Shown here: one piece after another, positions 31,801 through 39,300 of the stretch
Layout of the letters: each line of letters starts with the position of its first letter
How positions within the stretch are numbered: position 1 is the stretch's first letter
Assembly: GCA_019187195.1 (NCBI GenBank)
Contig: JABAQT010000087.1
Location: 1-39,918, forward strand
DNA length: 39,918 nt
Source of the DNA: Bryobacteraceae bacterium
GTDB taxonomy: Bacteria; Acidobacteriota; Terriglobia; Bryobacterales; Bryobacteraceae
Direction: 5' to 3'
The notes under the pieces: generated by a model
Database searches by the model: none
Seen by the model: the letters and a program-made list of their open reading frames with translations, nothing else
Told to the model about the DNA's origin: nothing
Made by a program: the position numbers and the translations under genes

Positions 31801-32337
31801 CGAGGACCACATATAGAAAGGGTTGCGGGTGGCGAGGTTTGTTGTGTAGCGGTTGACTACCGCCGGGTCAAGGAGGACGAGGGTGAAGGGGTTGCGGGCC
31901 AGCACGGGAAGATCGGTGAGCATCTTCCGGTCGACGGTCAGCGACATGGTGGCGGTATTGAACTGCACCTCGACGGTTTGAGCGGCGACGTTCACCGTTT
32001 CGACCACCTGGCCGACGTTCAGAACGGGATTCACCGTGACGTCCCCGCGTGTCTGAACCAATATGTCGCGCTGGACGAACCGGCTGAATCCGGTCAGTTC
32101 GGCGGTCAGTTCATATGTGCCCGGTTCGACGAAATCGAACAGGAACTGGCCGCTTTGGTTCGAGGTCTTGGCAACTTCGACGCCGGTGTTGATGTTACGA
32201 AGTTTCAACTGCGCTTCGGCGATGACCGCGCCGGTGGAATCGCTCACGGTGCCTTGAACCTTGGCGCGATAGTCCTGAGCGAATACGCTCCCGCAGGAAA
32301 GCATCCACAGAAGTAGTGGAGCAGCGAACTGTTTCAT
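28900..32337 (-). CDS. Oar-like TonB-dependent receptor 1
   Basis: A 1145-residue outer-membrane protein. Sec signal MKQFAAPLLLWMLSCGSVFAQ; carboxypeptidase-regulatory-like domain at about 25-110 (VQGTVSDSTGAVIAEAQL, then GQFLFDFVEPGTYELTAELTGF); plug-like region to about 260 (LPVLARNPFTLVLLDP, VDAEYGHSAGGVLTLSVKSGTNEYHG); then a long beta barrel ending in phenylalanine (TARIHF), the usual outer-membrane assembly signal. Receptors of this layout take up or bind oligosaccharides or peptides and are strongly expanded in Solibacter-like Acidobacteria. No SusD-like lipoprotein is nearby. AGGGG stands six bases before the ATG, and a plausible promoter lies 60-90 bp upstream. The ligand is unknown. 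Confidence 0.92.
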   Translation of the reverse strand: MKQFAAPLLLWMLSCGSVFAQDYRAKVQGTVSDSTGAVIAEAQLKLRNINTGVEVAKTSNQSGQFLFDFVEPGTYELTAELTGFSRFVQRDILVQTRGDVTVNPVLNVGQVVETVNVAAQTVEVQFNTATMSLTVDRKMLTDLPVLARNPFTLVLLDPAVVNRYTTNLATRNPFYMWSSSQLDVGGNTTQRNELQLDGAPLQLGYKGSYAPPMDATQEVAVQQNAVDAEYGHSAGGVLTLSVKSGTNEYHGTAYYFGRNPALNAVTNSVVRAPNLVRNHIYGGTLGNPIVKNKLFNFVSFERWQTKDPRQAIMTLPTELERGGDFSQSLNPDGGLRALFDPFTTQLSSAGVASRTPFPGNRIPVSQMDPLAVRFMKDIWLPNGPGDNITGVNNYKQAYFWYLYNWNFNNRTDWNVNDKWKVFARYSRFRTDLSQNNYTPNTSPAMTDDNGGVMNSRNIAADAVWTAGPSTVVNFRWSYATLNDDYDSPKSAIGAQGLKQFWPNAWYQSYLPGIPAVYYPNLIVSGVGSASFGKGGYWYQHPQSYNYSGRISRNMGRHYLKWGGESRLLRGSSVRPNLMNFNFGPALTADTFQAPNTRLRGDAWATFLLGALESNSQAQHIPLQEPRTDFYAGYIQDDFKVNKNLTINLGLRYEYETGLFDPQDRVSRPLDLSAPIPDMQKNPPPIPADIAALRGQPYHFTGPWQFAGNGNPRGMWDSNKKVFMPRVGVAIRLSDRTSLRAGYARYVIPPLLVSDVLGAGDARYAGFGAITTVAPSLQGIPQARLSDPFPASSNPLIPPVQKSLGIYTRLGSQADWNQKDMRTGVNDRFNISFQRQLPFLMHADITYFMNFGHDLPYNDRLNLVDPNLSYTHKALLDQAVANPFYQYLTPETFPGQLRNQKTVSRGSLLRPYPHYLDLTQFNTSGFLNRYHALQVKVQRNFNNGLMFLVAYNFNRERNSYFFNDLDEYAGRTTMLDSNNPRHRISTATVYELPFGKGHKFLSNANPFVNAVFGGWSTSTLLFYNSGNYLRFPSQVGPDATPAVYRDRTKWFDLSAFNRQPAYTPRTNPWQYPDLTGPRNWNLDVTLSKFFPITERVRFELRLESYNLTNSFVPNDPSTTFTAATFGRTTTQNNRGREFQYTARIHF

Positions 32338-32395
32338 ACAGAACCCCTATTGAGTGCACAGAATCCGAACCAGATGAGATCATCCGGTTTCGAAA

Positions 32396-32424
32396 ACGAT
32401 ATACGGAACGCGGGACGAAGTCAA
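32396..32424 (-). promoter_or_regulatory. Candidate sigma-70 promoter of TonB receptor 1
   Basis: On the minus strand TTGACT (plus coordinates 32419-32424) is followed after 17 bases by TATCGT (32396-32401), a five-of-six -35 and four-of-six -10 match with ideal spacing. The leader would be roughly 50 bases and contains an AGGGG Shine-Dalgarno. The rest of the 167-bp divergent gap shows no gene. Confidence 0.5.
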
Positions 32425-32504
32425 GGGGGCAAGCGAAATCGGGGTGGCCAGTCCAGGCGATGGACCGCGGTGCGATGATGGACGGAAGGGAGATCGGCGC
32501 CGGG

Positions 32505-33329
32505 ATGCAACTGTTACCTGTTTTCGCCCTGCTGCTCGCTTCGCCGGCCGTGTCGGCCGCGCCCGTGGAATTTGTCGTAGCCGGCCTGAGGGTTGTGCCC
32601 GACCGATGGGACAAGGAATCGAACTTCCGCAAGCTCGACCACTATGCGCGGGAGGCCGCCGCACGAGGCGCGCAAGTAGTGATCACCCCGGAGGGGTTCC
32701 TGGACGGTTACGTGGGCAACGACCGTCCGCTGGACAAGGACAAGTACTTCGCGGTGGCGGAAGCGCTGGACGGGCCGCTGATGGGGCGCGTGCGCGAACT
32801 GGCGCGCGAGTTAAAGATCTACCTGGCGGTTGGATTTCCCGAGCTTCGCGGACGGCAGATTTACAATTCCGTTGCGGTTTTCGGTCCGGACGGGAGGACG
32901 GTGAGCCACTATTCGAAGACTCATTGCGGCGGGGAACTCTGGAATACCGAGGGCTCCGCGTTCCCGGTGGTGAGCACGCCGTTCGGCCGCTGGGGCACGC
33001 TGATCTGCCTGGACCGGCAACTTCCGGAGACGGCTCGTATTCTGGCCATCAAGGGCGCCCAGATGATCCTGATTCCTTCCTACGGAATGCACGGCGAGAT
33101 CAACGACGTGTTGATGCGGGCAAGGGCGTACGAAAACAGCGTTTATGTGGTGTTTGTGCATCCGAAGCGTTGCCTGGTGGTGGACCCCAAGGGGTCGGTG
33201 ATCTCCCAGGACAGGGGGGACACGGACCAGGTGGTGTACGGGCATATACGTCTTGACGAACGCGTCGGACGCGGCCCGATCCGCGCGCGGCGTCCGGAGA
33301 TTTACGGCGAGATTCTCGAGAAGCGATAG
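32505..33329 (+). CDS. Exported carbon-nitrogen hydrolase (nitrilase superfamily)
   Basis: A 274-residue amidase of the nitrilase superfamily with the full catalytic triad: E63 (TPEGF), K128 (HYSKTH) and C158 (LICLDRQ). It would hydrolyse an amide or nitrile C-N bond. The start is set at 32505 because MQLLPVFALLLASPAVSAA then forms a clean Sec signal, with AAGGGAG about a dozen bases upstream; the longer open frame from 32316 adds an arginine-rich stretch that overlaps the promoter of receptor 1. Export is unusual in this family, which is mostly cytoplasmic. The neighbours are the Gfo/Idh gene (63 bp downstream) and receptor 1 (divergent). Substrate unknown. Confidence 0.85.
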   Translation: MQLLPVFALLLASPAVSAAPVEFVVAGLRVVPDRWDKESNFRKLDHYAREAAARGAQVVITPEGFLDGYVGNDRPLDKDKYFAVAEALDGPLMGRVRELARELKIYLAVGFPELRGRQIYNSVAVFGPDGRTVSHYSKTHCGGELWNTEGSAFPVVSTPFGRWGTLICLDRQLPETARILAIKGAQMILIPSYGMHGEINDVLMRARAYENSVYVVFVHPKRCLVVDPKGSVISQDRGDTDQVVYGHIRLDERVGRGPIRARRPEIYGEILEKR

Positions 33330-33346
33330 CGGCCAAGCAGCGTTGC

Positions 33347-33363
33347 GCACGCCGGCGGCGTGC
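33347..33363. other. Inverted repeat between amidase and oxidoreductase genes
   Basis: A 7-bp stem (GCACGCC with GGCGTGC) around a three-base GGC loop lies 18 bp after the amidase stop. A GATACT sequence (33366-33371) directly after it could be a -10 element for the next gene. It may be a weak terminator or an operator; there is no T-run. Confidence 0.35.
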
Positions 33364-33392
33364 AGGATACTGTTGGGACAAAGAAGTCACCC

Positions 33393-34628
33393 ATGAATGA
33401 GAACTGGAACAGGCGAGACGTTCTGCGGACGGCGATGGCGGGCGCCGCGGGATCGGCCGTGGGCCATGCGGCCAACGAGACCATCGAGGCCGGCTGCATC
33501 GGCACCGGCGGCCGCTGCCGCGAGTTGATGAGAGCCCTGCAACGCATCCCGAACGTGCGCATTGCCGCGGTGGCCGATGTCTGGGATGTGAATCTGGCCG
33601 AGGGGCGCAAGTTGGCGGATCCCAAAGCGTTCGCCACAAAGGATTACCGCGAACTGCTGGACCGGAAGGATATCGACGCGGTGGTGATCGGGGCTCCGGA
33701 TCACTGGCACACGCCGATGACCGTGGACGCCTGCCGCGCCGGCAAGGACGTCTATGTCGAAAAGCCGCTCACCCACACTCTCGACGAAGGTCCCCGAGTC
33801 ATTGAAGCGCGCAACGCGCACCGCCGGATTGTGCAGACCGGCATGCAGCAGCGCAGCATGCCTCATCTCCGCAAGGCTCGCGAGATCGTTCAATCCGGGC
33901 AACTCGGGAAGATCCATAAAGTCCACATGACGTGGAACCGGAACACTCCCAGCCGCGGCCGTGTCCGCTACGACATCGATCCGGCGAGCGTGGACTGGAA
34001 GGGCTTTCTCGGCAATGCGCCCGAGCAGCCGTTCAACGAATACCGGTTCCGGAACTGGCGCTGGTTCTGGGATTTCGGCGGCGGAACCCTGACCGATCTC
34101 ATGGTGCACTGGCTGGACGTGGTCAACTGGTATCTGGACCTGGGAGCGCCGGCCACCGCCACGTCGATGGGCGACAACTTCCATGCCAAGGGTTTGTGGC
34201 AGACGCCGGACACGATGCAGACCCTGCTGCACTACCCGGATAAAGAGGTGCAGGCGTATTTCGAGAGCACGTTCATCAACGCGCGAAACGGTTCGATGAC
34301 GGAATTCATGGGCACGGAGGCGACGCTGTATGTCGACCGCGGGCGCTATGAGATTCATCCGGAGCGCAAGCGCGGCAGCCGCGGTGAAGTTATCGAGAGT
34401 CCGCTTCGGGCAAGCGAACTGGTTCCGGGCGCCGGGCCGCGCGGACAGGATTTTTACGACAACCCGAACGGTGAGGTTCTGCACCTGAGCAACTGGCTGG
34501 AGTGCATTCGCACGCGGCAAACGCCCAATGCCCCGGTTGAAGCCGGCGTGGCCGCCGCGGCGGCCGCCCATCTCGGAAACATTGCTTTTCGTAAGGGGCA
34601 AGTGGCGCGGTGGGAGGACCGGCGATGA
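33393..34628 (+). CDS. Gfo/Idh/MocA family oxidoreductase, Tat signal
   Basis: A 411-residue NAD(P)-dependent sugar oxidoreductase-like protein. Tat-like signal NRRDVLRTAMAGAAGSAVG at the N-terminus; Rossmann loop GCIGTGGR (34-41); the family EKP motif at 123-125 (YVEKPLTHTL); a C-terminal beta-sheet domain with WNRNTPSRGR and GGGTLTDLMVHWLDVVNWY. Exported members keep a tightly bound cofactor, as known for glucose-fructose oxidoreductase. The start at 33393 puts the twin arginine at residues 7-8; an upstream ATG at 33360 would add 11 residues of no apparent value. It overlaps the PHP-DUF1080 gene by ATGA, so the two are probably used together. Confidence 0.92.
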   Translation: MNENWNRRDVLRTAMAGAAGSAVGHAANETIEAGCIGTGGRCRELMRALQRIPNVRIAAVADVWDVNLAEGRKLADPKAFATKDYRELLDRKDIDAVVIGAPDHWHTPMTVDACRAGKDVYVEKPLTHTLDEGPRVIEARNAHRRIVQTGMQQRSMPHLRKAREIVQSGQLGKIHKVHMTWNRNTPSRGRVRYDIDPASVDWKGFLGNAPEQPFNEYRFRNWRWFWDFGGGTLTDLMVHWLDVVNWYLDLGAPATATSMGDNFHAKGLWQTPDTMQTLLHYPDKEVQAYFESTFINARNGSMTEFMGTEATLYVDRGRYEIHPERKRGSRGEVIESPLRASELVPGAGPRGQDFYDNPNGEVLHLSNWLECIRTRQTPNAPVEAGVAAAAAAHLGNIAFRKGQVARWEDRR

Positions 34629-36148
34629 TACGCCTTCTGTTGACGGCCGCGTGCCTGGCGGGCCTGTGCGCCGGACAACCGGCCGCGGACTTCGATCCAC
34701 CGGGGATGGACCTCGCCTCGGGCCTGTTCGGGTTGCGCGAGATGGACATGCACCTTCATTCGGGCATGGAGCGCCCCGTGACGCCCGCGCGCTGGATCGA
34801 CCTCGCGGCGGCGGACGGCCGGAGAGTATTTCTTCTTCTGGACCACCTGGAACTGTACCGTAAGACCCCGGCGCAAGCAGAGGCCTGGCGCGCGGGCAGG
34901 CAGTTCGAGGCGCGCTATCCGCCGGGGCCGGCCGGACACAGGGCGCTGTTCGCCGATTTCGATACGATAGCCCGCCGCAAGGACATTATTGTCTTCAAAG
35001 GCTGGGAGATCAGCGAGGACGAGTTGGACGGGGAGTTGGAGGAGGCTCCCATGCGGATGGCCGACGCCATCGGCTGGCACATCTCCCCACACACGGGGGG
35101 CGCGCCCCCCGACGGCTCCCACCTCATCCGCCGGGTGAGGCAGATCCGTGAGGTTCAGAAGCGGTTTCCCGTGCCCATGATCCTGTTTCACCCCTTTCCG
35201 ATGCGCGTTGAGAACATCCGCAAAGCGGCCGCCCGCCAGAATCGCGACCTTCGCGGCATTCCCTCCTCCGAGTACCGGTTCTTCCGGGCGGGAGAGCAGG
35301 AGGAGTTGATCCGGCTGCTGAAGGGCTCCTCGATCTACATCGAAATCAGCCACGCCACGGAGCAGTATTTCGACGACCCGGCGGTGCGCGAGGCGATGAT
35401 CGCGGACACCCTGCCGCTGGCGCGCGCGGGCGTGCAGTTCACGGTGTCGACCGACAACCACCACGTGCGCGCGGCGACAAAACCCTTCGATCCGGAAGCG
35501 TATTGCGCACCCATGGGCGTGACGAGGCGGAACACCAATGCCATCGTGCGGGAACTGCTCGCCATGCGCGCCAGGCGGGCCGCGATCGAGGGCCGGGAAG
35601 AAAGCTTTGTTCCGCTTTTCAACGGCAAGGATCTCGAGGGATGGGAGCAGGACACACCGGGCATCTGGTCGGTTAGAGACGGCATGATCACCGGCCGCGG
35701 CACCGCGCTGCGGCATAACGATTTTTTGCGTACCCGGCGGAATTACAAGGACTTTACGCTAAAGTTGTCGTTCCGGCTGGTGAATGGAACCGGCAACAGC
35801 GGCATCCAGTTTCGCAGCAGTCCCGTCGCGGGTTCGCACGAGGTTTCCGGCTACCAGGCCGATATCGGCGAGACCTACTGGGGATGCCTTTACGATGAAT
35901 CGCGACGCCGCCGGGTGCTCGAGCAGGCTCCGGAGACCAGCCTTCGCGGGCTGCGCAAGGACGGCTGGAACGAGTATGTGATTACGGCCCGGGGCAATCG
36001 CATCACGCTCGATCTCAATGGGATCCGCACGGTTGATTACATCGAGAGGGAAGCGGGGATGGACGTTGCGGGCCTGATCGCGCTGCAGGTCCACAGCGGG
36101 CCATCCGTCGAGGTTCAATTCAAGGACATTCGTATCCTCGAATACTAA
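34625..36148 (+). CDS. PHP-like metal hydrolase fused to DUF1080 (3-keto-disaccharide hydrolase) domain
   Basis: A 507-residue exported two-domain protein. After a Sec signal (MIRLLLTAACLAGLCAG), residues about 37-300 look like a PHP or related metal-dependent hydrolase: H43/H45 (DMHLHSG), D73/H74 (LLDHLEL), E128 (FKGWEIS), H152/H156 (GWHISPHTGG), H189 (ILFHPF), H243 (EISHATE) and D277/H279 (VSTDNHH). From about residue 327 a DUF1080 beta-sandwich follows (VPLFNGKDLEGWE, then FTLKLSFRLVNGTGNSGIQFRS and SGYQADIGE). DUF1080 is named 3-keto-disaccharide hydrolase in Pfam. It starts in an ATGA overlap with the Gfo/Idh gene, supporting joint action on a keto sugar. The link between PHP-like and DUF1080 domains is unusual to me. 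Confidence 0.82.
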   Translation: MIRLLLTAACLAGLCAGQPAADFDPPGMDLASGLFGLREMDMHLHSGMERPVTPARWIDLAAADGRRVFLLLDHLELYRKTPAQAEAWRAGRQFEARYPPGPAGHRALFADFDTIARRKDIIVFKGWEISEDELDGELEEAPMRMADAIGWHISPHTGGAPPDGSHLIRRVRQIREVQKRFPVPMILFHPFPMRVENIRKAAARQNRDLRGIPSSEYRFFRAGEQEELIRLLKGSSIYIEISHATEQYFDDPAVREAMIADTLPLARAGVQFTVSTDNHHVRAATKPFDPEAYCAPMGVTRRNTNAIVRELLAMRARRAAIEGREESFVPLFNGKDLEGWEQDTPGIWSVRDGMITGRGTALRHNDFLRTRRNYKDFTLKLSFRLVNGTGNSGIQFRSSPVAGSHEVSGYQADIGETYWGCLYDESRRRRVLEQAPETSLRGLRKDGWNEYVITARGNRITLDLNGIRTVDYIEREAGMDVAGLIALQVHSGPSVEVQFKDIRILEY

Positions 36149-36243
36149 TTCCGGCCGGCTGTCCATCAACGCCGCGCCCCGCGGTGGGGAGCGCCAGGAA
36201 CGGGAGTCACGTCCGGGAACGGCAACCGACGCCTCCTAAAGCC

Positions 36244-36273
36244 TTGCGCGGCCGGATGGCCGGAGAGTATAAT
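36244..36273 (+). promoter_or_regulatory. Candidate sigma-70 promoter of TonB receptor 2 with spacer palindrome
   Basis: TTGCGC (36244-36249), an 18-base spacer and a perfect TATAAT (36268-36273). Inside the spacer CGGCC-GGAT-GGCCG (36249-36262) forms a short inverted repeat that could be an operator. The remainder of the 161-bp gap holds AAGGAG (36290-36295), 14 bases before the ATG, and an AT-rich stretch around the start codon. Confidence 0.55.
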
Positions 36274-36309
36274 GCCCGGGAATTCCATTAAGGAGCCTTA
36301 TATCCATAT

Positions 36310-39300
36310 ATGATAAAGGGTATTTTATTCACAATTTTGATGGCGTTTTCAATTTCCGCTCCCGTGACAGCGCAGACCAGCAGCGCGTCGGTCGGCGGAC
36401 AAGTGAAGGACAGTTCCGGGGCGGTGATTCCGGACGCCGTGATCAGCGTCGTGAACACGGAAACCAACGTGGCGCGCAGCGCCACGGCCAACGCGGAAGG
36501 CATCTATGTGATCACCAACCTGATACCGGGCAGTTACAAGCTCTCCGCCACATTTCAAGGTTTCAAGAACCTCGAGCAGGGACCGTTCACGCTTCGCGTG
36601 GGCGACCGCGTCACGCTGGACCTCACCATGGAGGTGGGATCGCAGACGGAGCGCATCAGCGTGACCGCCGAAGTTCCGCTTCTGCGAACCGAAGACGCGC
36701 AGACCGGGCAGGTGATTGATAACCGGCGTATCCAGGAGTTGCCGCAATACAACCGCAACGCCCTGGCGTTTGCGACCTTGACAGCGAACGTCAACGGCAC
36801 TTCGGACCAGATGAGCCGGGGCAGCGATTTTCGCATCAATGGAGGGCGCACGGCCGCGGCCGAGTACTACATTGATGGCCTGGCGGTTTCGACGGGCTAT
36901 TATCACGACATTCCGCCGGCGGTTCCCTCGATGGAGGCGGTGGGTGAATTCAAGGTGATCACCAACGGCCTGTCGGCCGAGTATGGCCGTCTCTCGGGCG
37001 GCGCCGTAACGTTGGTGACGCGCGCCGGAACCAATGAATTCCACGGCTCGGCTTACGAATTCTTCAAGAACGACATGTTGAACGCCAATGACTGGAATTC
37101 GAACCGGTTCGGCCGCGCCAAGGGGGTGTTTCACGAGAACGTATTCGGCGCGAGCCTGGGCGGCCCGATCTGGATTCCGAAGGTTTATAAGGGCCGTGAT
37201 AAGACGTTCTTCTTTCTCAACTTCGAGGGTGGACGTTACCGGTCCGGCAGCAATACATTGTTGGCCGGCGTGCCCACGGAACTGGAACGCTCGGGCGATT
37301 TCTCACAGACCCTGATCGACAGCGGCCTGAAGGCGCAGATCTTTGATCCGCTGACCGCGAAGCTCGAGGGCACGCGCGTGAAGCGCGATCCATTCCCGGG
37401 CAACATGATTCCGCAGACCCGCTTCAACCCGCTCTCGAAGATCTATCTCGGCTATTATCCGCAGCCGAACCGCGCGCCGCGGCCGGGTTCGAGCCATGAC
37501 AGCAACTTCGTCGGCACGAGCACAAACCCGTCGAGCAACAACAAGTGGACCGGCCGCCTCGACCAGAACTGGAACGAACGCCACGCGACCCACTTCACGG
37601 CGACGCACTTCGACAACAGTTCGCAGAGCCCGCGCTGGCTTTCGCCGTTGCAGGCGGCGAGTGTCACGACGGGCCGGGCCTACACGGGTTCGCTCGACCA
37701 CATCATGACGATCAGCCCGACGACGACTCTGAATTTGCGGGGAGGCATCGTTCGCAGTTACACACTCACCGGCCAGCAGGTGGATGTGGACGCGGCCGGA
37801 TGGCCGATCCAGCAGGAAGTGCTGAACCTGCTTGGCACCACCAAGGGGCGGGTGCCTTTACTCGGGGTGCGGGACACGATCACGGACATCGGCGGCGGAC
37901 AGGTGAGCCAGGCGTATGACACGATCTACAGCGGGCTCGCATCGCTGCAGAAACTGTGGGGCAAGCACACGCTCAAAGTGGGCTACGAACACCGCAGATA
38001 CTACTCGAATGTTCCCTCCGGCGGCCGTTTCTCGACTTACACGGTTCGCAGCCTGACTTCGCAATATTATGATTCGCCGGTCAATGGCTATGGTTCGGGG
38101 CTTGCCGGATGGCTGCTCGGCGGCATCGCGGGCGGGGACGGCGTGCAGTACGCCGGGCCAGCCTCCCTGCAAACCTATCACGGCGCTTACATTCAGGATG
38201 ATTTCCGGGTGAACAGCAAGCTGACCATCAACATGGGAATCCGCTGGGACTTCGAGCCTCCGCGCACGGAGCGATTCGACCGGCAGACATTCTGGGACAA
38301 GAATTATAAGTGGCCCTGGACGCCCAACGCCGGCTGGAGCTGGGACCAGGTGCTGAAGATTACGGGAACCAGCATGCCTGCTCCGGATTGGGTGACGAAA
38401 GGCATCTACGGCCGCGCGGTGATGATGGGAACAAAAGAGTATCCCGGACGGACGCTTCAGTGGTCACTGCCGTACCACTTCGGGCCGCGCCTGGGGATGG
38501 CTTATCAACTGATGCCCAAGACCGTGCTGCGCGCCAGTTATGGAGTGATATGGGGCACCTCGACCGGCAGCCAGTTCCTGAACGGCTCGATGTGGAATAT
38601 TGGCTACGGCGATCTTGCGCGCCTTGTGCAAGGAGGCTCACCCGACGGAGGCCTGACGTTCCCCCTGACCTTCGACCGTCCGATGCCCAACGGGATCGGA
38701 TATGTTCCGGTGACCCGAGACGTGAATGAGCTGAACAAGAGCGTGATGGGCAACTGGTTCCTGGCGAGCGCGCCGAACATCACGCCCGAGCACGAGCACG
38801 TGATTTCACTCGGCCTGCAGCGCGAGTTCGGATCGGGAACGAACTCCTGGGTCCTCGAAGGGGCTTATAACGCCAACCTCGGCCGCGGTATTCCGTATTA
38901 TCTCGGGATGGGCGAGCACATTCTGCCGGACGCTTATCACAAGATCGGACCGCTGGGCATGGCGCTGAGCACGCAGGTGCCGAACCCGTTCTACGGCCAG
39001 ATCGCTCCACTGACAGGGATGGGCGGCGCCACGCTCCCTTATGGCCGCCTGTTCCAACTCAACCCGCTGTGGTCGGAGATCTGGACGGTGGGCGAGCCGC
39101 TGGGCACCTCGAACTATCATGCGGGCTACTTTCAGATAGAACACCGGTTCGGGCGGGGGTTCAGCCTGCTGGCGAATTACACGCTCTCGAAGCTGTTGCA
39201 GGACTCGGGGGCGCTTGACGGCCAGCAGGGGATGCCGTTCCCTCAAGCCGGTCTTGGTCTGGGCAGTGTATACGGGCTTGCCGGGAGTGACATTACCCAT

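Noticed and set aside
32316..32504. Longer N-terminus for the nitrilase-superfamily protein
   Set aside because: It would overlap the start and promoter of receptor 1 and place a clean signal peptide at residue 64.
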